64,000 nucleotides of DNA from Glaciecola blandensis (GTDB lineage: Bacteria; Pseudomonadota; Gammaproteobacteria; Enterobacterales; Alteromonadaceae), in assembly GCF_031846165.1 (NCBI RefSeq), contig NZ_JAVRIE010000002.1:681206-745205 (forward strand), given 5' to 3'. Each line of letters begins with the position of its first letter. Position 1 is the first letter of the stretch. A program made the position numbers and the translations under genes. The notes beneath the pieces are model-generated. The model was not told the DNA's origin. It worked only from the letters and a program-made list of their open reading frames with translations, and ran no database searches. Positions 1 through 8,788 of the stretch are shown piece by piece.

Positions 1-4
1 CGGA

Positions 5-232
5 ATGAGGCAGTTAAAACGCATTCCAATAGAGCAGCAAAAGCACCACGAATTGCAAATCGAAGCCTTGAAAAGCACCCAGAAAGCACGCTTCTATAGT
101 CATTTAGCAGCAGCGTTCTCGGTTATCGCTGTGCTGATGTATTTGTTTGAAAAGCCGGCTTGGTGGAGTATATCGATAGGCGTGATTGGTACCTGTTGCT
201 GGCTAATGTCATGGCGCAAACTGTCTAAATAA
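5..232 (+). CDS. small membrane protein, unknown function
   Basis: The 75-residue product has a charged, Gln/Lys/His-rich N-terminal stretch (about residues 1-30) followed by two hydrophobic segments (about 33-47 and 52-68) and a basic tail, so it looks like a small inner-membrane protein with two membrane passes. I do not recognise a family. It begins four bases inside the window edge, and the frame is open to the edge, so the true start may lie further upstream and this could be the C-terminal part of a longer protein. It converges on the lipoprotein gene that follows, with a gap of 4 bases between the stop codons. Confidence 0.5.
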   Translation: MRQLKRIPIEQQKHHELQIEALKSTQKARFYSHLAAAFSVIAVLMYLFEKPAWWSISIGVIGTCCWLMSWRKLSK

Positions 233-236
233 ATGC

Positions 237-713
237 TTATCGATTGTTGTTGATATTTGGCAGGCTTAACAGTCCTTCCTTAGTGATATAAATTGGAAAG
301 AGAATGCCAGCGACATCCATTTTTGCTTCCAATACATAATTTAGGTCAGTTTTTCTTTTTTGCAGAATATCAGTGGCTAATCTCACGCCATTGAACAAGC
401 CCGCTTGCGCTTCGATAACAATGTCATCGCTGTCGTAAGCTTTCAATGTAGGTACTTGGTTAGTAACCCCAGAAAAAACATCATAACCCTCAACACTCGC
501 GTTATAAGATAAACCATTCACGACAATGTCAAAGTTATTCGGATTACTTACGTTTAAACCAATTTGGAAACGTAAATTGGTACCAGTGATTGGCAGTACT
601 TTAAATGATGTCACGGTGACGACAGGCTCGTCGATGTTCGGATTAAGCGTTGCACAGCTTGAGAGGAACAAAATTGCCAACAGTACCGCAAAACTCCTTT
701 TTGTTGTGAACAT
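237..713 (-). CDS. LEA type 2 family lipoprotein
   Basis: The 158-residue protein starts with a lipoprotein signal peptide ending in the lipobox LSSC (Cys20), so it should be lipid-anchored, probably in the outer membrane. The body has the hallmarks of the LEA14/WHy fold: a beta-rich domain with the N-P-N motif in VSNPNNF (about residues 56-62) and hydrophobic strands through the rest. In bacteria such proteins are small envelope lipoproteins of unclear role; no enzymatic residues are expected. An AAGGA ribosome-binding site lies about 10 bases before the ATG. It stands alone, divergent from the catalase-like gene to its right. Confidence 0.75.
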   Translation of the reverse strand: MFTTKRSFAVLLAILFLSSCATLNPNIDEPVVTVTSFKVLPITGTNLRFQIGLNVSNPNNFDIVVNGLSYNASVEGYDVFSGVTNQVPTLKAYDSDDIVIEAQAGLFNGVRLATDILQKRKTDLNYVLEAKMDVAGILFPIYITKEGLLSLPNINNNR

Positions 714-872
714 TAAATTGATTCCTTTCTCTATATGACTGCAAATGGGCGTTGATAGTAACTTATGCTTTGTTTGTGCGCAATTTGCTTCCTTAAAATC
801 ATTTTGTACCCTATTGTTAAATCACACGTAAACTTATGACAAAATAAAAATTGATAAAATCAAAGGACGCTT

Positions 873-1856
873 ATGAAAACTAAAACACTTGCAGTATGCA
901 CAACTTTCGCAGTTACGCTTGGGGCAATGCCGCTTCAGGCTCAAGATAAACCAGTGCAAGCCACTGACTTAGTGGAGATATTTGAGAAGCTTGGGGGTAA
1001 GCATCCGGGTTTTCGAAAAGCACACGCAAAGGGCATGTGCGCAACCGGTACATTTACTCCTGTAGCTAACGATGAGTTTGCTGGTGCGGCTTTGCTCAAT
1101 AGTGGCCAGTTGCCAGTTACCATGCGCTTTTCTCTTGGTGGTGCGAATCCAGCCAGTGATGAAAGAGCACCAGGTACACGAGGTTTGGGCGTGCAAATAA
1201 AACTACCTGACGGTCGACTACATTATTTTACAGGTAATAACTTCCCAGTTTTCGCGGGTAAAGACCCAGAAACATTTTTTGGTTTCCTGTCTACATTACT
1301 GCCGGATGAAAACGGCAAGTCTAACCCTGCAAAAACTATGGAATTTGTAAAGAATAATCCAAGTGTTCAAGCAAACGTGATGTGGAATAAAACAGCAAAA
1401 ACACCTGCATCCTATGCAAATACGCAATTCTTTGGTCTACATACATTCTATTATGATAATGCAGATAAAGTTCGTACAAAATACCGCTGGGAAATTGTGC
1501 CGACGCTAGGTGTGAAAACGCTAGAGAAGGATGAAGCAGCGAAGATGCCGGAAGCGTTTTTAGCTGATACTTTTGCCAAGCAATTGGCCGATGGTGAAGT
1601 GAGTTTTTCTATAGTGGCAAATATAGGTGAAGCTGAAGATACCGATGTAGACCCATCACAACAGTGGCCGGCAGATCGTCATCAAGTGACATTGGGTAAG
1701 TTAACAGTGTCTAGTGCTGGTTCAGATGTATGCAAGAATATTAATTTTGATCCAAACATTTTATCTGCAGGATTCAAATCAAGCGATGACCCAATCTTGC
1801 GCATGCGATCTCCTGCCTATGCGGTATCATTCGGTAAGCGATTAAGTAATCAGTAG
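873..1856 (+). CDS. exported catalase-family peroxidase
   Basis: This 327-residue heme protein belongs to the short catalase-related peroxidases (SrpA-like). A signal peptide (residues 1 to about 24, ending AQA-like) sends it to the periplasm. Catalase landmarks are visible: the distal His in KAHAKG (His51), the Asn in the TGNNFPVF segment (Asn122/123), and the proximal heme ligand in the R-x-x-x-Y pattern near the C-terminus (Arg312, Tyr316). It is far shorter than classical catalases (about 480 or more residues) and lacks their C-terminal domains, so peroxidase activity toward organic peroxides or H2O2 is more likely than strong catalase activity. AAAGGA precedes the ATG at good distance. 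It is a single gene. Confidence 0.88.
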   Translation: MKTKTLAVCTTFAVTLGAMPLQAQDKPVQATDLVEIFEKLGGKHPGFRKAHAKGMCATGTFTPVANDEFAGAALLNSGQLPVTMRFSLGGANPASDERAPGTRGLGVQIKLPDGRLHYFTGNNFPVFAGKDPETFFGFLSTLLPDENGKSNPAKTMEFVKNNPSVQANVMWNKTAKTPASYANTQFFGLHTFYYDNADKVRTKYRWEIVPTLGVKTLEKDEAAKMPEAFLADTFAKQLADGEVSFSIVANIGEAEDTDVDPSQQWPADRHQVTLGKLTVSSAGSDVCKNINFDPNILSAGFKSSDDPILRMRSPAYAVSFGKRLSNQ

Positions 1857-1868
1857 GCGAAAAAAGGG

Positions 1869-2261
1869 CTAGAGCTGCAAGAGCCTTTGTAAATATCGTT
1901 TCAGCGGTGTTGGCAGCACAGTGATATTATCTGTGCTTGCCAACGACTGAATATGCAATATCTGATTGGCAAATTCGGCAAAACGTTGATCATTATTACG
2001 ATTCGACATTAATTCGGTATGCTTCCGCCAAAAAACAGATTGTTCCTTTTCTGGCTTTGCTTTTATAGTATGTAAGCGCTTCTTAATATAACTCGTCCAC
2101 TCAGCTCGATAACTGTCTTCTAACCTTTCAGGCCAGGTGTTCAAGTCTTGTAGATCTTGTTCAAGATTGATGACGGGGTGGGGTTCATCCAAGATATAAC
2201 GGAAGGCAAACAAAGTCAGGATATCTGCTGACTCAAGTTTTTTAGGTGAAGTATCTATCAT
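1869..2261 (-). CDS. conserved hypothetical protein downstream of gppA
   Basis: The 130-residue product is soluble, mostly helical in appearance and rich in Leu, Arg and Glu, with no signal peptide, membrane segment or recognisable catalytic motif. It follows gppA on the same strand after an 18-base gap, so it is probably the last gene of a rhlB-gppA-orf transcript. I cannot assign a family or role. Its stop codon falls inside a weak inverted repeat at the convergent junction with the catalase-like gene. Confidence 0.6.
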   Translation of the reverse strand: MIDTSPKKLESADILTLFAFRYILDEPHPVINLEQDLQDLNTWPERLEDSYRAEWTSYIKKRLHTIKAKPEKEQSVFWRKHTELMSNRNNDQRFAEFANQILHIQSLASTDNITVLPTPLKRYLQRLLQL

Positions 2262-2279
2262 AGATAAAGACTAATCAGC

Positions 2280-3788
2280 CTATTGGCAGATTAGCTTCCA
2301 GCCCGCTTTATGTTGTAGCCATGTTTCGTGAATCAGTTCAGCATGCACCAAGGGGTGGGCTAGAAGTACACCGTCGCCAAATGACAGCGTCCATTGACTG
2401 CCTTTTACTGCTAGCGTCGGAGCTGGGATCGTATCATCTCGGCGACGAGTGCATAAAATGACAGATATACGAACGATGCGCAGAGCATTGATAAGCATTT
2501 CTTTAAAGTCATCTTGATAATTATCAAAAACACTCAAATCAATTTCTTGACGATGCATACCCACTAAGTCGCGGATAAACATTCTTTGCAGCGTTGTAAA
2601 TCCGGTGAGTTCTACATGGGTCAATATGTACGCGCCGTGTTCATGGAATTTCTTATATCCAACATGCAAGCCTAATTCGTGCAATGCGGCGGCACTGGAT
2701 ATCAGCGCTTCAGTATCAAAGTCGCAAAAATTACTCTGCTGACACATTTGACGACATAAACTGATAGCGACTTTTTTCACTCGATCGCTTTGTGCAGTAT
2801 CAATATGGAAACGAGAAACCAATTGATTAATACCTTGCGAACGGCGGTCTGCACGTTGGTAATTATCCAGCATGCCGTAAATAATACCTTCACGAAGCGC
2901 GCCGCCAGAAATTTGCATATTGTTCAAGCGAAGTTGTTTAAACAGCGCTATCAGAATAGCTAAACCGCTTGGAAAAATAACTCGTCGGCTCTCAGCTAAG
3001 CCATTAATGCTAAGACTGTCTATATGTTTACTTGCAATAACTTCGTCTCGAAGCTTAAACAAATACTCAAGTCGAATGGCATCATTAATGCCGCGTTTTA
3101 ATAATATTTCTACAATCGCTTGCGGCGTGCCTGACGCACCCAAGCATTGCTGCCAATCAAAGCATTTAAAGGTAGGTGCATGTAAAGATACTAGTGCTTC
3201 AGCTTCGGCTAAGGCTTTGTCGAAGTTGTTTTCACTTAAAACGCCACCCGGAAAATAACGTTCCATGAAGGTTACACAGCCCATATCCACACTCGTTAAG
3301 TGAAGGGGTTGCATATCTCTGCCAACAATCACTTCTGTGCTGGCACCGCCAATATCAACGACCAAGGTATTGCCTTGGTTTGCTGATGTGTAGGCGACGC
3401 CTAAATATATCTGCCGCGCTTCTTCTTCGCCGCTGATCACGCTGATCTTATGATTTAAGACTTTTTCAGCCCGAGTAATGAATTGTGCAGCATTACTTGC
3501 AATTCTTAGCGTGGCTGTTGCGACGATCTTTATATTTGACGGGGGAATATCTTCAAGCTGTTCACGAAAGGTTTTTAAACAATCTAGGCCGCGTTGAATG
3601 CTGTCTTCTGATAACTGTAATTCATCATCTAAACCAGCAGCGAGCCTGACTTTGCGTTTATTCTTACTGACTATTTGTACGCTACCGCTTAGCACCCTAA
3701 CAATCACCATGTGAAAGCTGTTAGAGCCTAAATCTACGGCAGCGTAATATTCATCCTGAATAACGGTATTTGGTACTTCTTGAATCAA
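2280..3788 (-). CDS. gppA: Ppx/GppA family phosphatase, probable pppGpp pyrophosphatase GppA
   Basis: The 502-residue protein belongs to the exopolyphosphatase/guanosine pentaphosphatase family, which hydrolyses polyphosphate or converts pppGpp to ppGpp in the cytoplasm. The ASKHA phosphate-binding motif DLGSNSFHMV sits at about residues 19-28, and the second phosphate motif VVDIGGASTEV at about 142-152; a C-terminal HD-like helical domain follows (AAALHELG near residue 365). Family members are either Ppx or GppA. I prefer GppA because the neighbourhood gppA-rhlB-trxA-rho matches the enterobacterial gppA locus, whereas ppx normally follows ppk. It starts at TTG, with AGAGG about 9 bases upstream, 12 bases after the end of rhlB, so the two are probably co-transcribed. 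Confidence 0.88.
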   Translation of the reverse strand: MIQEVPNTVIQDEYYAAVDLGSNSFHMVIVRVLSGSVQIVSKNKRKVRLAAGLDDELQLSEDSIQRGLDCLKTFREQLEDIPPSNIKIVATATLRIASNAAQFITRAEKVLNHKISVISGEEEARQIYLGVAYTSANQGNTLVVDIGGASTEVIVGRDMQPLHLTSVDMGCVTFMERYFPGGVLSENNFDKALAEAEALVSLHAPTFKCFDWQQCLGASGTPQAIVEILLKRGINDAIRLEYLFKLRDEVIASKHIDSLSINGLAESRRVIFPSGLAILIALFKQLRLNNMQISGGALREGIIYGMLDNYQRADRRSQGINQLVSRFHIDTAQSDRVKKVAISLCRQMCQQSNFCDFDTEALISSAAALHELGLHVGYKKFHEHGAYILTHVELTGFTTLQRMFIRDLVGMHRQEIDLSVFDNYQDDFKEMLINALRIVRISVILCTRRRDDTIPAPTLAVKGSQWTLSFGDGVLLAHPLVHAELIHETWLQHKAGWKLICQ

Positions 3789-3800
3789 AGTCTATTACCT

Positions 3801-5105
3801 CTACTTTCTTCCTTGATGATTCCTTCTTGGTCCACTCGAGCGTTGACCGCCAGAACGACCTCCACGATTACCTGAGCGATTATCATTTCTGCCTCTTGGC
3901 TTGCGATGAAACTTTGGTGGCTCGACGTCTTCCAATAATTCGTTTGGATTGTAGTCAGTCACGGGTATCTGATGCTCAATATACATTTCGATCGCAGGTA
4001 GATTCAAGGCGTATTTCTCACAAGCAAAGCTGATAGCAATACCACTTTCACCTGCACGACCAGTTCTGCCGATTCGATGGACATAATCTTCTGCATCGTC
4101 AGGCAAGTCATAGTTGAAGACATGAGTGACTTTGTCGATATGTAAACCGCGAGCAGCAACATCGGTAGCGACCAAAATATCAATAGCACCACTTGTAAAA
4201 TCTTCTAAGATGCTCAAGCGTTTCTTTTGAGGAACATCGCCACTCAGCATACCAACACGATGATTGTCGGCTTGTAACCATGCGGAAACAGTCTCACAAC
4301 CAAATTTAGTATTGGCGAAAACGATGGTTTTATCTGGCCATTCATCTTCAAGCAGCGTGAGTAATAACAGCGGCTTATCTTTATCTGAAGGATAAAACAA
4401 CTCTTCTGAGACACGCGTTGCTGTCTTCTTCGATGGCTCAATTTGTACGTGAGTTGGATTATTCATATGCTCATAGGCAAGTTCTTGAACTCTAAAGCTC
4501 AAGGTTGCAGAAAAAAGCATACTTAGGCGTAAAGTTGGTTCAGGCATCCGTCTAAATAAATAGCGAATATCTTTTATAAAGCCTAAATCGAACATACGAT
4601 CTGCTTCATCTAACACCGCTACTTGGATATTTTTTAGCGAGAAAATGTCTTGCTTATAATAGTCAATGATACGGCCTGTGGTGCCTATAACGATATCGAC
4701 ACCTTTTGTTAATTTATCCCGTTGACTTTCATACCCTTCGCCCCCATATATCAAACCTAGCGACAATTCTGTGTGTTTACTCAGTAATTCAGCATCGTTA
4801 TAAATCTGAACGGCAAGCTCACGCGTTGGCGCCATAATAATGGCTCTAGGGCTTGGTTTATTTGGTTCGTTGTCAGGTTTTGGATTATTTAACAGGTGGT
4901 GAAAAGTCGCCACCAAGAAAGCAATTGTTTTACCTGTGCCTGTTTGCGCTTGTCCTGCAATGTCATTACCGTCCAATAATTGGGGTAATGCCATTGATTG
5001 AATTGGCGTACAGTGGTTGAAGTTAGCTTCCTCGAGCGCCTTAATAACAAGCGGATGGATCGGAAGATCGGAAAATGACGTATCTGTTAAATGTGTTTGT
5101 GGCAT
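3801..5105 (-). CDS. rhlB: ATP-dependent RNA helicase RhlB
   Basis: This is a 434-residue DEAD-box helicase that unwinds structured RNA, classically as part of the RNase E degradosome. Motifs appear in order: Q motif (CTPIQ, about 32-36), Walker A AQTGTGKT (53-60), PTRELA (93-98), DEAD (166-169), SAT (about residue 199) and HRIGRTGRAG in the C-terminal RecA lobe (about 350). The tail after residue 400 is rich in Arg, Gly and Asn, typical of the RNA-binding extension of RhlB. A short Pro/Asn/Lys-rich insert follows motif I at about residues 75-85. Position beside trxA and rho supports RhlB over other DEAD-box paralogues. Confidence 0.95.
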   Translation of the reverse strand: MPQTHLTDTSFSDLPIHPLVIKALEEANFNHCTPIQSMALPQLLDGNDIAGQAQTGTGKTIAFLVATFHHLLNNPKPDNEPNKPSPRAIIMAPTRELAVQIYNDAELLSKHTELSLGLIYGGEGYESQRDKLTKGVDIVIGTTGRIIDYYKQDIFSLKNIQVAVLDEADRMFDLGFIKDIRYLFRRMPEPTLRLSMLFSATLSFRVQELAYEHMNNPTHVQIEPSKKTATRVSEELFYPSDKDKPLLLLTLLEDEWPDKTIVFANTKFGCETVSAWLQADNHRVGMLSGDVPQKKRLSILEDFTSGAIDILVATDVAARGLHIDKVTHVFNYDLPDDAEDYVHRIGRTGRAGESGIAISFACEKYALNLPAIEMYIEHQIPVTDYNPNELLEDVEPPKFHRKPRGRNDNRSGNRGGRSGGQRSSGPRRNHQGRK

Positions 5106-5204
5106 AGCTTATAGCTTATCATTGCTTGCATTAAAAACGATTTCTATTAACACTATATGGCAGTGCTGAAGAATCTCAGCGAATGACCAAATCTGGAGAA
5201 AAGA

Positions 5205-5531
5205 ATGAGCGACAAAATTATCTCGTTGAGTGACGAAAAATTTGAGGCCGATGTTATCAATGCTAGCGGTCCTGTATTAGTTGATTTCTGGGCCGAATGG
5301 TGCGGTCCTTGTAAAATGATCGCTCCAATCCTATCAGAGATTGCAGACGAGTTTGATGGCAAGTTAACAGTTGGCAAGCTTAATGTCGATGAAAATAATG
5401 AAACTCCGCCAAAATATGGTATCCGTGGCATCCCAACACTATTGTTGTTTAAAGATGGTGCTGTGGCCGCAACAAAGGTAGGCGCGCTATCTAAAACTCA
5501 ATTAGAAGAGTTTTTGAACGAAAACATCTAA
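5205..5531 (+). CDS. trxA: thioredoxin 1
   Basis: The 108-residue cytoplasmic thioredoxin carries the redox centre WCGPC (Cys33 and Cys36) and the cis-proline segment GIRGIPTLLLF. It reduces protein disulfides and is recycled by thioredoxin reductase. Length and motif spacing match Escherichia coli TrxA. GGAGAAAAGA immediately precedes the ATG as a strong ribosome-binding site. It is divergent from rhlB and followed by its own intrinsic terminator, so it is transcribed separately from rho even though the pair is conserved. Confidence 0.97.
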   Translation: MSDKIISLSDEKFEADVINASGPVLVDFWAEWCGPCKMIAPILSEIADEFDGKLTVGKLNVDENNETPPKYGIRGIPTLLLFKDGAVAATKVGALSKTQLEEFLNENI

Positions 5532-5560
5532 TTAGCATTCTGCCGATGAATAATGATAAA

Positions 5561-5588
5561 GGTTACCCATATAGGTAGCCTTTTTTTT
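5561..5588 (+). terminator. intrinsic terminator after trxA
   Basis: GGTTACC pairs with GGTAGCC (one G-U pair) around a 6-base loop and is followed at once by eight T residues. It separates trxA from the rho leader. Confidence 0.85.
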
Positions 5589-5878
5589 AAAAGTTATTTT
5601 TTTGTAAAACTGGACGATAAGCGTAATAAGTGCTAACTTTGTTCTGTGCTCATCCGAGCGAACCTTTTTAAACTTCCTGTAATGCGCCTAGTGATAAATA
5701 TCTTGGTACTTTGCGACAAGCAGCCTGATAATGTTCAATGCTGTTGTGTTGTGGGAATAGTTAAAATCAAACTTCAAAACGAAAAAATTAACCAGAGACT
5801 ACTTTTGACAGGGCGAAGCCGTAATACCACGTTATAAATGTGCGCCTGCGCTGAGCCTAAACATAAAGACCCACCAAT
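5589..5878 (+). promoter_or_regulatory. rho: rho leader region (non-coding)
   Basis: About 290 bases separate the trxA terminator from the rho start. In enterobacteria the long rho leader is where Rho terminates its own transcription, and this region has room for the same control, but I cannot point to a specific rut site. A 63-codon open frame here (5646-5837) resembles no protein I know and has no good ribosome-binding site; I treat it as chance. A TTGACA lies at 5805-5810 but no -10 sits at proper spacing. Confidence 0.45.
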
Positions 5879-7144
5879 ATGAATTTGACCGAATTAAAAA
5901 ACAAACCTATTAGCGAACTTGTGAAGCTAGCTGAAGACATGGGTTTGGAAAACCTGGCCCGTGCTAGAAAACAAGACATTATCTTTTCAATTTTAAAAGC
6001 TCACGCCAAAGGCGGTGAAGATATTTTTGGAGACGGCGTTCTCGAAATTCTTCAAGATGGTTTTGGCTTTTTACGTTCGGGTGATAGCTCTTACCTAGCT
6101 GGCCCGGACGATATCTACGTATCGCCAAGTCAGATTCGACGCTTTAATCTGCGAACAGGCGACACTATCGCTGGGAAAATAAGACCTCCCAAAGACAGTG
6201 AACGATATTTTGCCCTATTAAAAATTCGCGAAGTTAACTTCGACAAGCCAGAAAACTCCCGTAATAAAATCCTCTTTGAAAACTTAACACCATTGCATGC
6301 TAATGAACGTTTCAGACTTGAGCGTGGAAATGGCAGTTCCGAAGATATTACAGCACGTGTGCTCGATCTGGCATCACCAATTGGTCGTGGTCAGCGTGGT
6401 TTGATCGTTGCTCCACCAAAAGCGGGTAAAACCCTACTACTTCAAAATATCGCGCAGTCAATATCAGCAAATCATCCTGAGTGTCAGTTGATGGTATTGT
6501 TGATTGATGAACGTCCAGAAGAAGTCACTGAAATGCAACGCTTGGTGCGCGGTGAAGTTATTGCGTCAACCTTCGATGAACCAGCAAGTCGTCACGTACA
6601 AGTTGCAGAGATGGTTATCGAAAAAGCCAAGCGTCTTGTAGAGCATAAGAAAGACGTCGTGATTCTACTTGATTCAATCACTCGTTTAGCTCGTGCCTAC
6701 AACACTGTAATCCCTTCATCAGGTAAAGTGTTAACGGGTGGTGTTGATGCTAATGCATTGCATAAACCAAAACGCTTCTTTGGTGCGGCGCGTAACGTAG
6801 AAGAAGGCGGAAGTTTAACGATTATAGCAACTGCCCTTATCGATACTGGCTCTAAGATGGATGAGGTTATCTACGAAGAGTTTAAAGGTACTGGTAATAT
6901 GGAACTGCACCTGAATCGTAAGATTGCTGAAAAACGGGTATTCCCAGCGATCGACTTCAACCGCTCAGGCACGCGTCGTGAAGAGCTATTAACGACGCAA
7001 GATGAGCTTCAGAAAATGTGGATTTTGCGTAAAATCGTACACGAAATGTCTGAGATTGACGCAATGGAATTCCTTATTGGTCGCTTATCAATGACCAAAA
7101 CAAATGACGAATTCTTTGATTCAATGAAACGTCAAAAAGGCTAA
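5879..7144 (+). CDS. rho: transcription termination factor Rho
   Basis: This 421-residue RNA-dependent ATPase forms a hexameric ring that releases transcripts. It has an N-terminal helical Rho_N domain (1-43), a cold-shock-type RNA-binding domain (about 50-115, with GFGFLR), and a RecA-type motor with the P-loop PPKAGKT (179-185), a Walker B region ending LLDSITR and the C-terminal Q/R loops. Length is close to the 419 residues of the E. coli protein, and no insertion is present. It follows trxA as in enterobacteria and ends with a strong terminator. Confidence 0.97.
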   Translation: MNLTELKNKPISELVKLAEDMGLENLARARKQDIIFSILKAHAKGGEDIFGDGVLEILQDGFGFLRSGDSSYLAGPDDIYVSPSQIRRFNLRTGDTIAGKIRPPKDSERYFALLKIREVNFDKPENSRNKILFENLTPLHANERFRLERGNGSSEDITARVLDLASPIGRGQRGLIVAPPKAGKTLLLQNIAQSISANHPECQLMVLLIDERPEEVTEMQRLVRGEVIASTFDEPASRHVQVAEMVIEKAKRLVEHKKDVVILLDSITRLARAYNTVIPSSGKVLTGGVDANALHKPKRFFGAARNVEEGGSLTIIATALIDTGSKMDEVIYEEFKGTGNMELHLNRKIAEKRVFPAIDFNRSGTRREELLTTQDELQKMWILRKIVHEMSEIDAMEFLIGRLSMTKTNDEFFDSMKRQKG

Positions 7145-7165
7145 TTAGCAGCCGAAAGATAACAA

Positions 7166-7197
7166 AACCGCTGGCATTAGCTCAGCGGTTTTTTTTT
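7166..7197 (+). terminator. intrinsic terminator after rho
   Basis: AACCGCTG (7166-7173) pairs perfectly with CAGCGGTT (7183-7190) around a 9-base loop, followed by seven more T residues. Confidence 0.9.
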
Positions 7198-7302
7198 GCT
7201 GCTTTTTTCTTCCTGAGTTATGCTTCTAAAGTGGCTTGTGCTTTGCAATTATTGCTAGCATTTAGCCAAAACATATCATCAAAAACAACAATAAGAAAAA
7301 AT

Positions 7303-8229
7303 ATGAACCACGTCGGCAAAGCGCAAACTCAATCATTCTCCACAGCGGTTTTCGCCACTATGCGTTTGCCCTTTTTAGTATTGACGCCAGCCTGCTTACT
7401 TGTGCCTTTTGCATTGGCTAATTATCATCACGAGCCAAGGTCTTACCTATTAATGGTTTTGATTACTGCAGGTGCGCTCTGCGCTCATATCGCCGTGAAC
7501 ATGTTCAATGAATATACTGACTTTGTTTCTGGTTTGGATTTGAAAACCAAACGCACGTCTTTTAGTGGTGGAAGTGGCGGCCTACCGAATGAACCTAAAG
7601 CCAAAGATACAGTGTTGATATTGGCAATTATCAACTTATGTATCTGCATTGGAATTGGTTTGTATTTGGTCACTCAAGTCGGTCCTGAGCTGCTTAGCAT
7701 TGGTGTAGTTGGGGTATTGATCATTATTTCGTACACAAAGTGGATAAATCGTTTCCCCTTTATTTGCCTAATTGCCCCCGGCTTTGCCTTCGGTGTGTTG
7801 ATAATAAATGGTAGCTACTTTGTGCTGAGTGAAACATTCCGCTTAGATGTTTTGTTTGTCAGTCTGATTATCTTTTTCCAGACAAACAATCTCCTGCTGT
7901 TAAACCAAATACCCGATATTCAGGCTGACAAACAGCACGGGCGGAACCATATTGCTATTCAGTATGGTCTTAGCAAGGCAATTAATGCACACACCACTAT
8001 GGCTTTATTGAGCTTAGTTTGTTTGTTTGCGGCGGTGATGTTGGCGTTTTTGCCGTATCTGAGTTTGTTAGCGCTATTTCCCATTGTCTTGAGTTTGGTG
8101 ATCAGCTTTCAATTACAAAAGATAAAAACCGACCCCGAAATGGCTACCTTACTGCCTCTGATGGGAAAAAATGTACTCGTCACGATAAGCACACCGGTGA
8201 TATTGTCACTTACGTTGATTTTTTCCTAA
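7303..8229 (+). CDS. UbiA-family prenyltransferase
   Basis: The product is an integral membrane enzyme with about nine hydrophobic segments. Both Asp-rich motifs of the UbiA superfamily are present: NEYTD (residues 69-73) and DIQAD followed by KQHGR (205-214), which bind the Mg-diphosphate of a polyprenyl donor. The spacing and second motif resemble MenA-like (dihydroxynaphthoate) enzymes more than UbiA, but no menaquinone genes are nearby, so the aromatic acceptor is unknown. I use the ATG at 7303 (308 residues) rather than an upstream in-frame GTG at 7231 because it gives the usual family length and places the first membrane segment normally. Confidence 0.8.
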   Translation: MNHVGKAQTQSFSTAVFATMRLPFLVLTPACLLVPFALANYHHEPRSYLLMVLITAGALCAHIAVNMFNEYTDFVSGLDLKTKRTSFSGGSGGLPNEPKAKDTVLILAIINLCICIGIGLYLVTQVGPELLSIGVVGVLIIISYTKWINRFPFICLIAPGFAFGVLIINGSYFVLSETFRLDVLFVSLIIFFQTNNLLLLNQIPDIQADKQHGRNHIAIQYGLSKAINAHTTMALLSLVCLFAAVMLAFLPYLSLLALFPIVLSLVISFQLQKIKTDPEMATLLPLMGKNVLVTISTPVILSLTLIFS

Positions 8230-8251
8230 ACTCAAAATGCAGGGATGATGT

Positions 8252-8788
8252 GTGACAAACCTTAAGTTGGTATCTCCTCAATCAGTTTTCAAAGCAAGCT
8301 ATTTAAGCTATATCAAAGAGCTTGGCGAAGAAGAGCGTTACCCATTTCCCTTAGACTTTGATCATAGCGATTTTGAGGCTATGTTGCAGCGAAATGATGA
8401 TTTTGAACAAGGTGTTCAACTACCAGCAGGCTATGTGCCAAGCTCCACTTGGTGGTTAGTTCAAGGTGCATCAATTATTGGGGTCAGTAATTTAAGGCAT
8501 TTCTTAAATGATGATATTGCCTTTGTCGGTGGTCATATTGGCCTGGGCATTCGACCATCGTGCCGCAGAAAAGGGTTCAGTAAGAAACTCCTTGAGCTTA
8601 CCCTTCAGCAAGCGCTTTTGCGAAATATGAGAGAAGTGCATATTCATTGCTATTCAAATAACGTAGCTTCAAAAGCCATGATTATTAGCTGTGGTGGAGT
8701 ATTCCACTCGGAAGTGGAACTTGATAGTGACTTGGATGTTGAGAAAAAGACATTAGTGTTACGGTACCGCCTTTTACTTCAAGAGTAG
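8252..8788 (+). CDS. GNAT-family N-acetyltransferase
   Basis: The 178-residue protein has the GNAT fold: the acetyl-CoA-binding loop is seen in RPSCRRKGFSKKLL (about residues 107-120, in place of the classical Q/RxxGxG/A), preceded by the beta-4 strand GGHIGLGI and followed by HIHCYSNNVASKAMI, the usual cofactor-side helix. It should transfer an acetyl group from acetyl-CoA to an unknown amine. It starts at GTG with AGGG upstream. Its 3' end overlaps the convergent dioxygenase gene by 10 bases. Confidence 0.82.
   Translation: MTNLKLVSPQSVFKASYLSYIKELGEEERYPFPLDFDHSDFEAMLQRNDDFEQGVQLPAGYVPSSTWWLVQGASIIGVSNLRHFLNDDIAFVGGHIGLGIRPSCRRKGFSKKLLELTLQQALLRNMREVHIHCYSNNVASKAMIISCGGVFHSEVELDSDLDVEKKTLVLRYRLLLQE

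Noticed and set aside
5646..5837. 63-codon open frame in the rho leader
   Set aside because: No good ribosome-binding site, no similarity I recognise, Cys-rich and hydrophobic composition unlike neighbours; it lies in a region expected to be untranslated leader.
5805..5838. TTGACA and TATAAA before rho as a promoter
   Set aside because: The two elements are 22 bases apart, too far for a sigma-70 promoter, and no other -10 fits the TTGACA.
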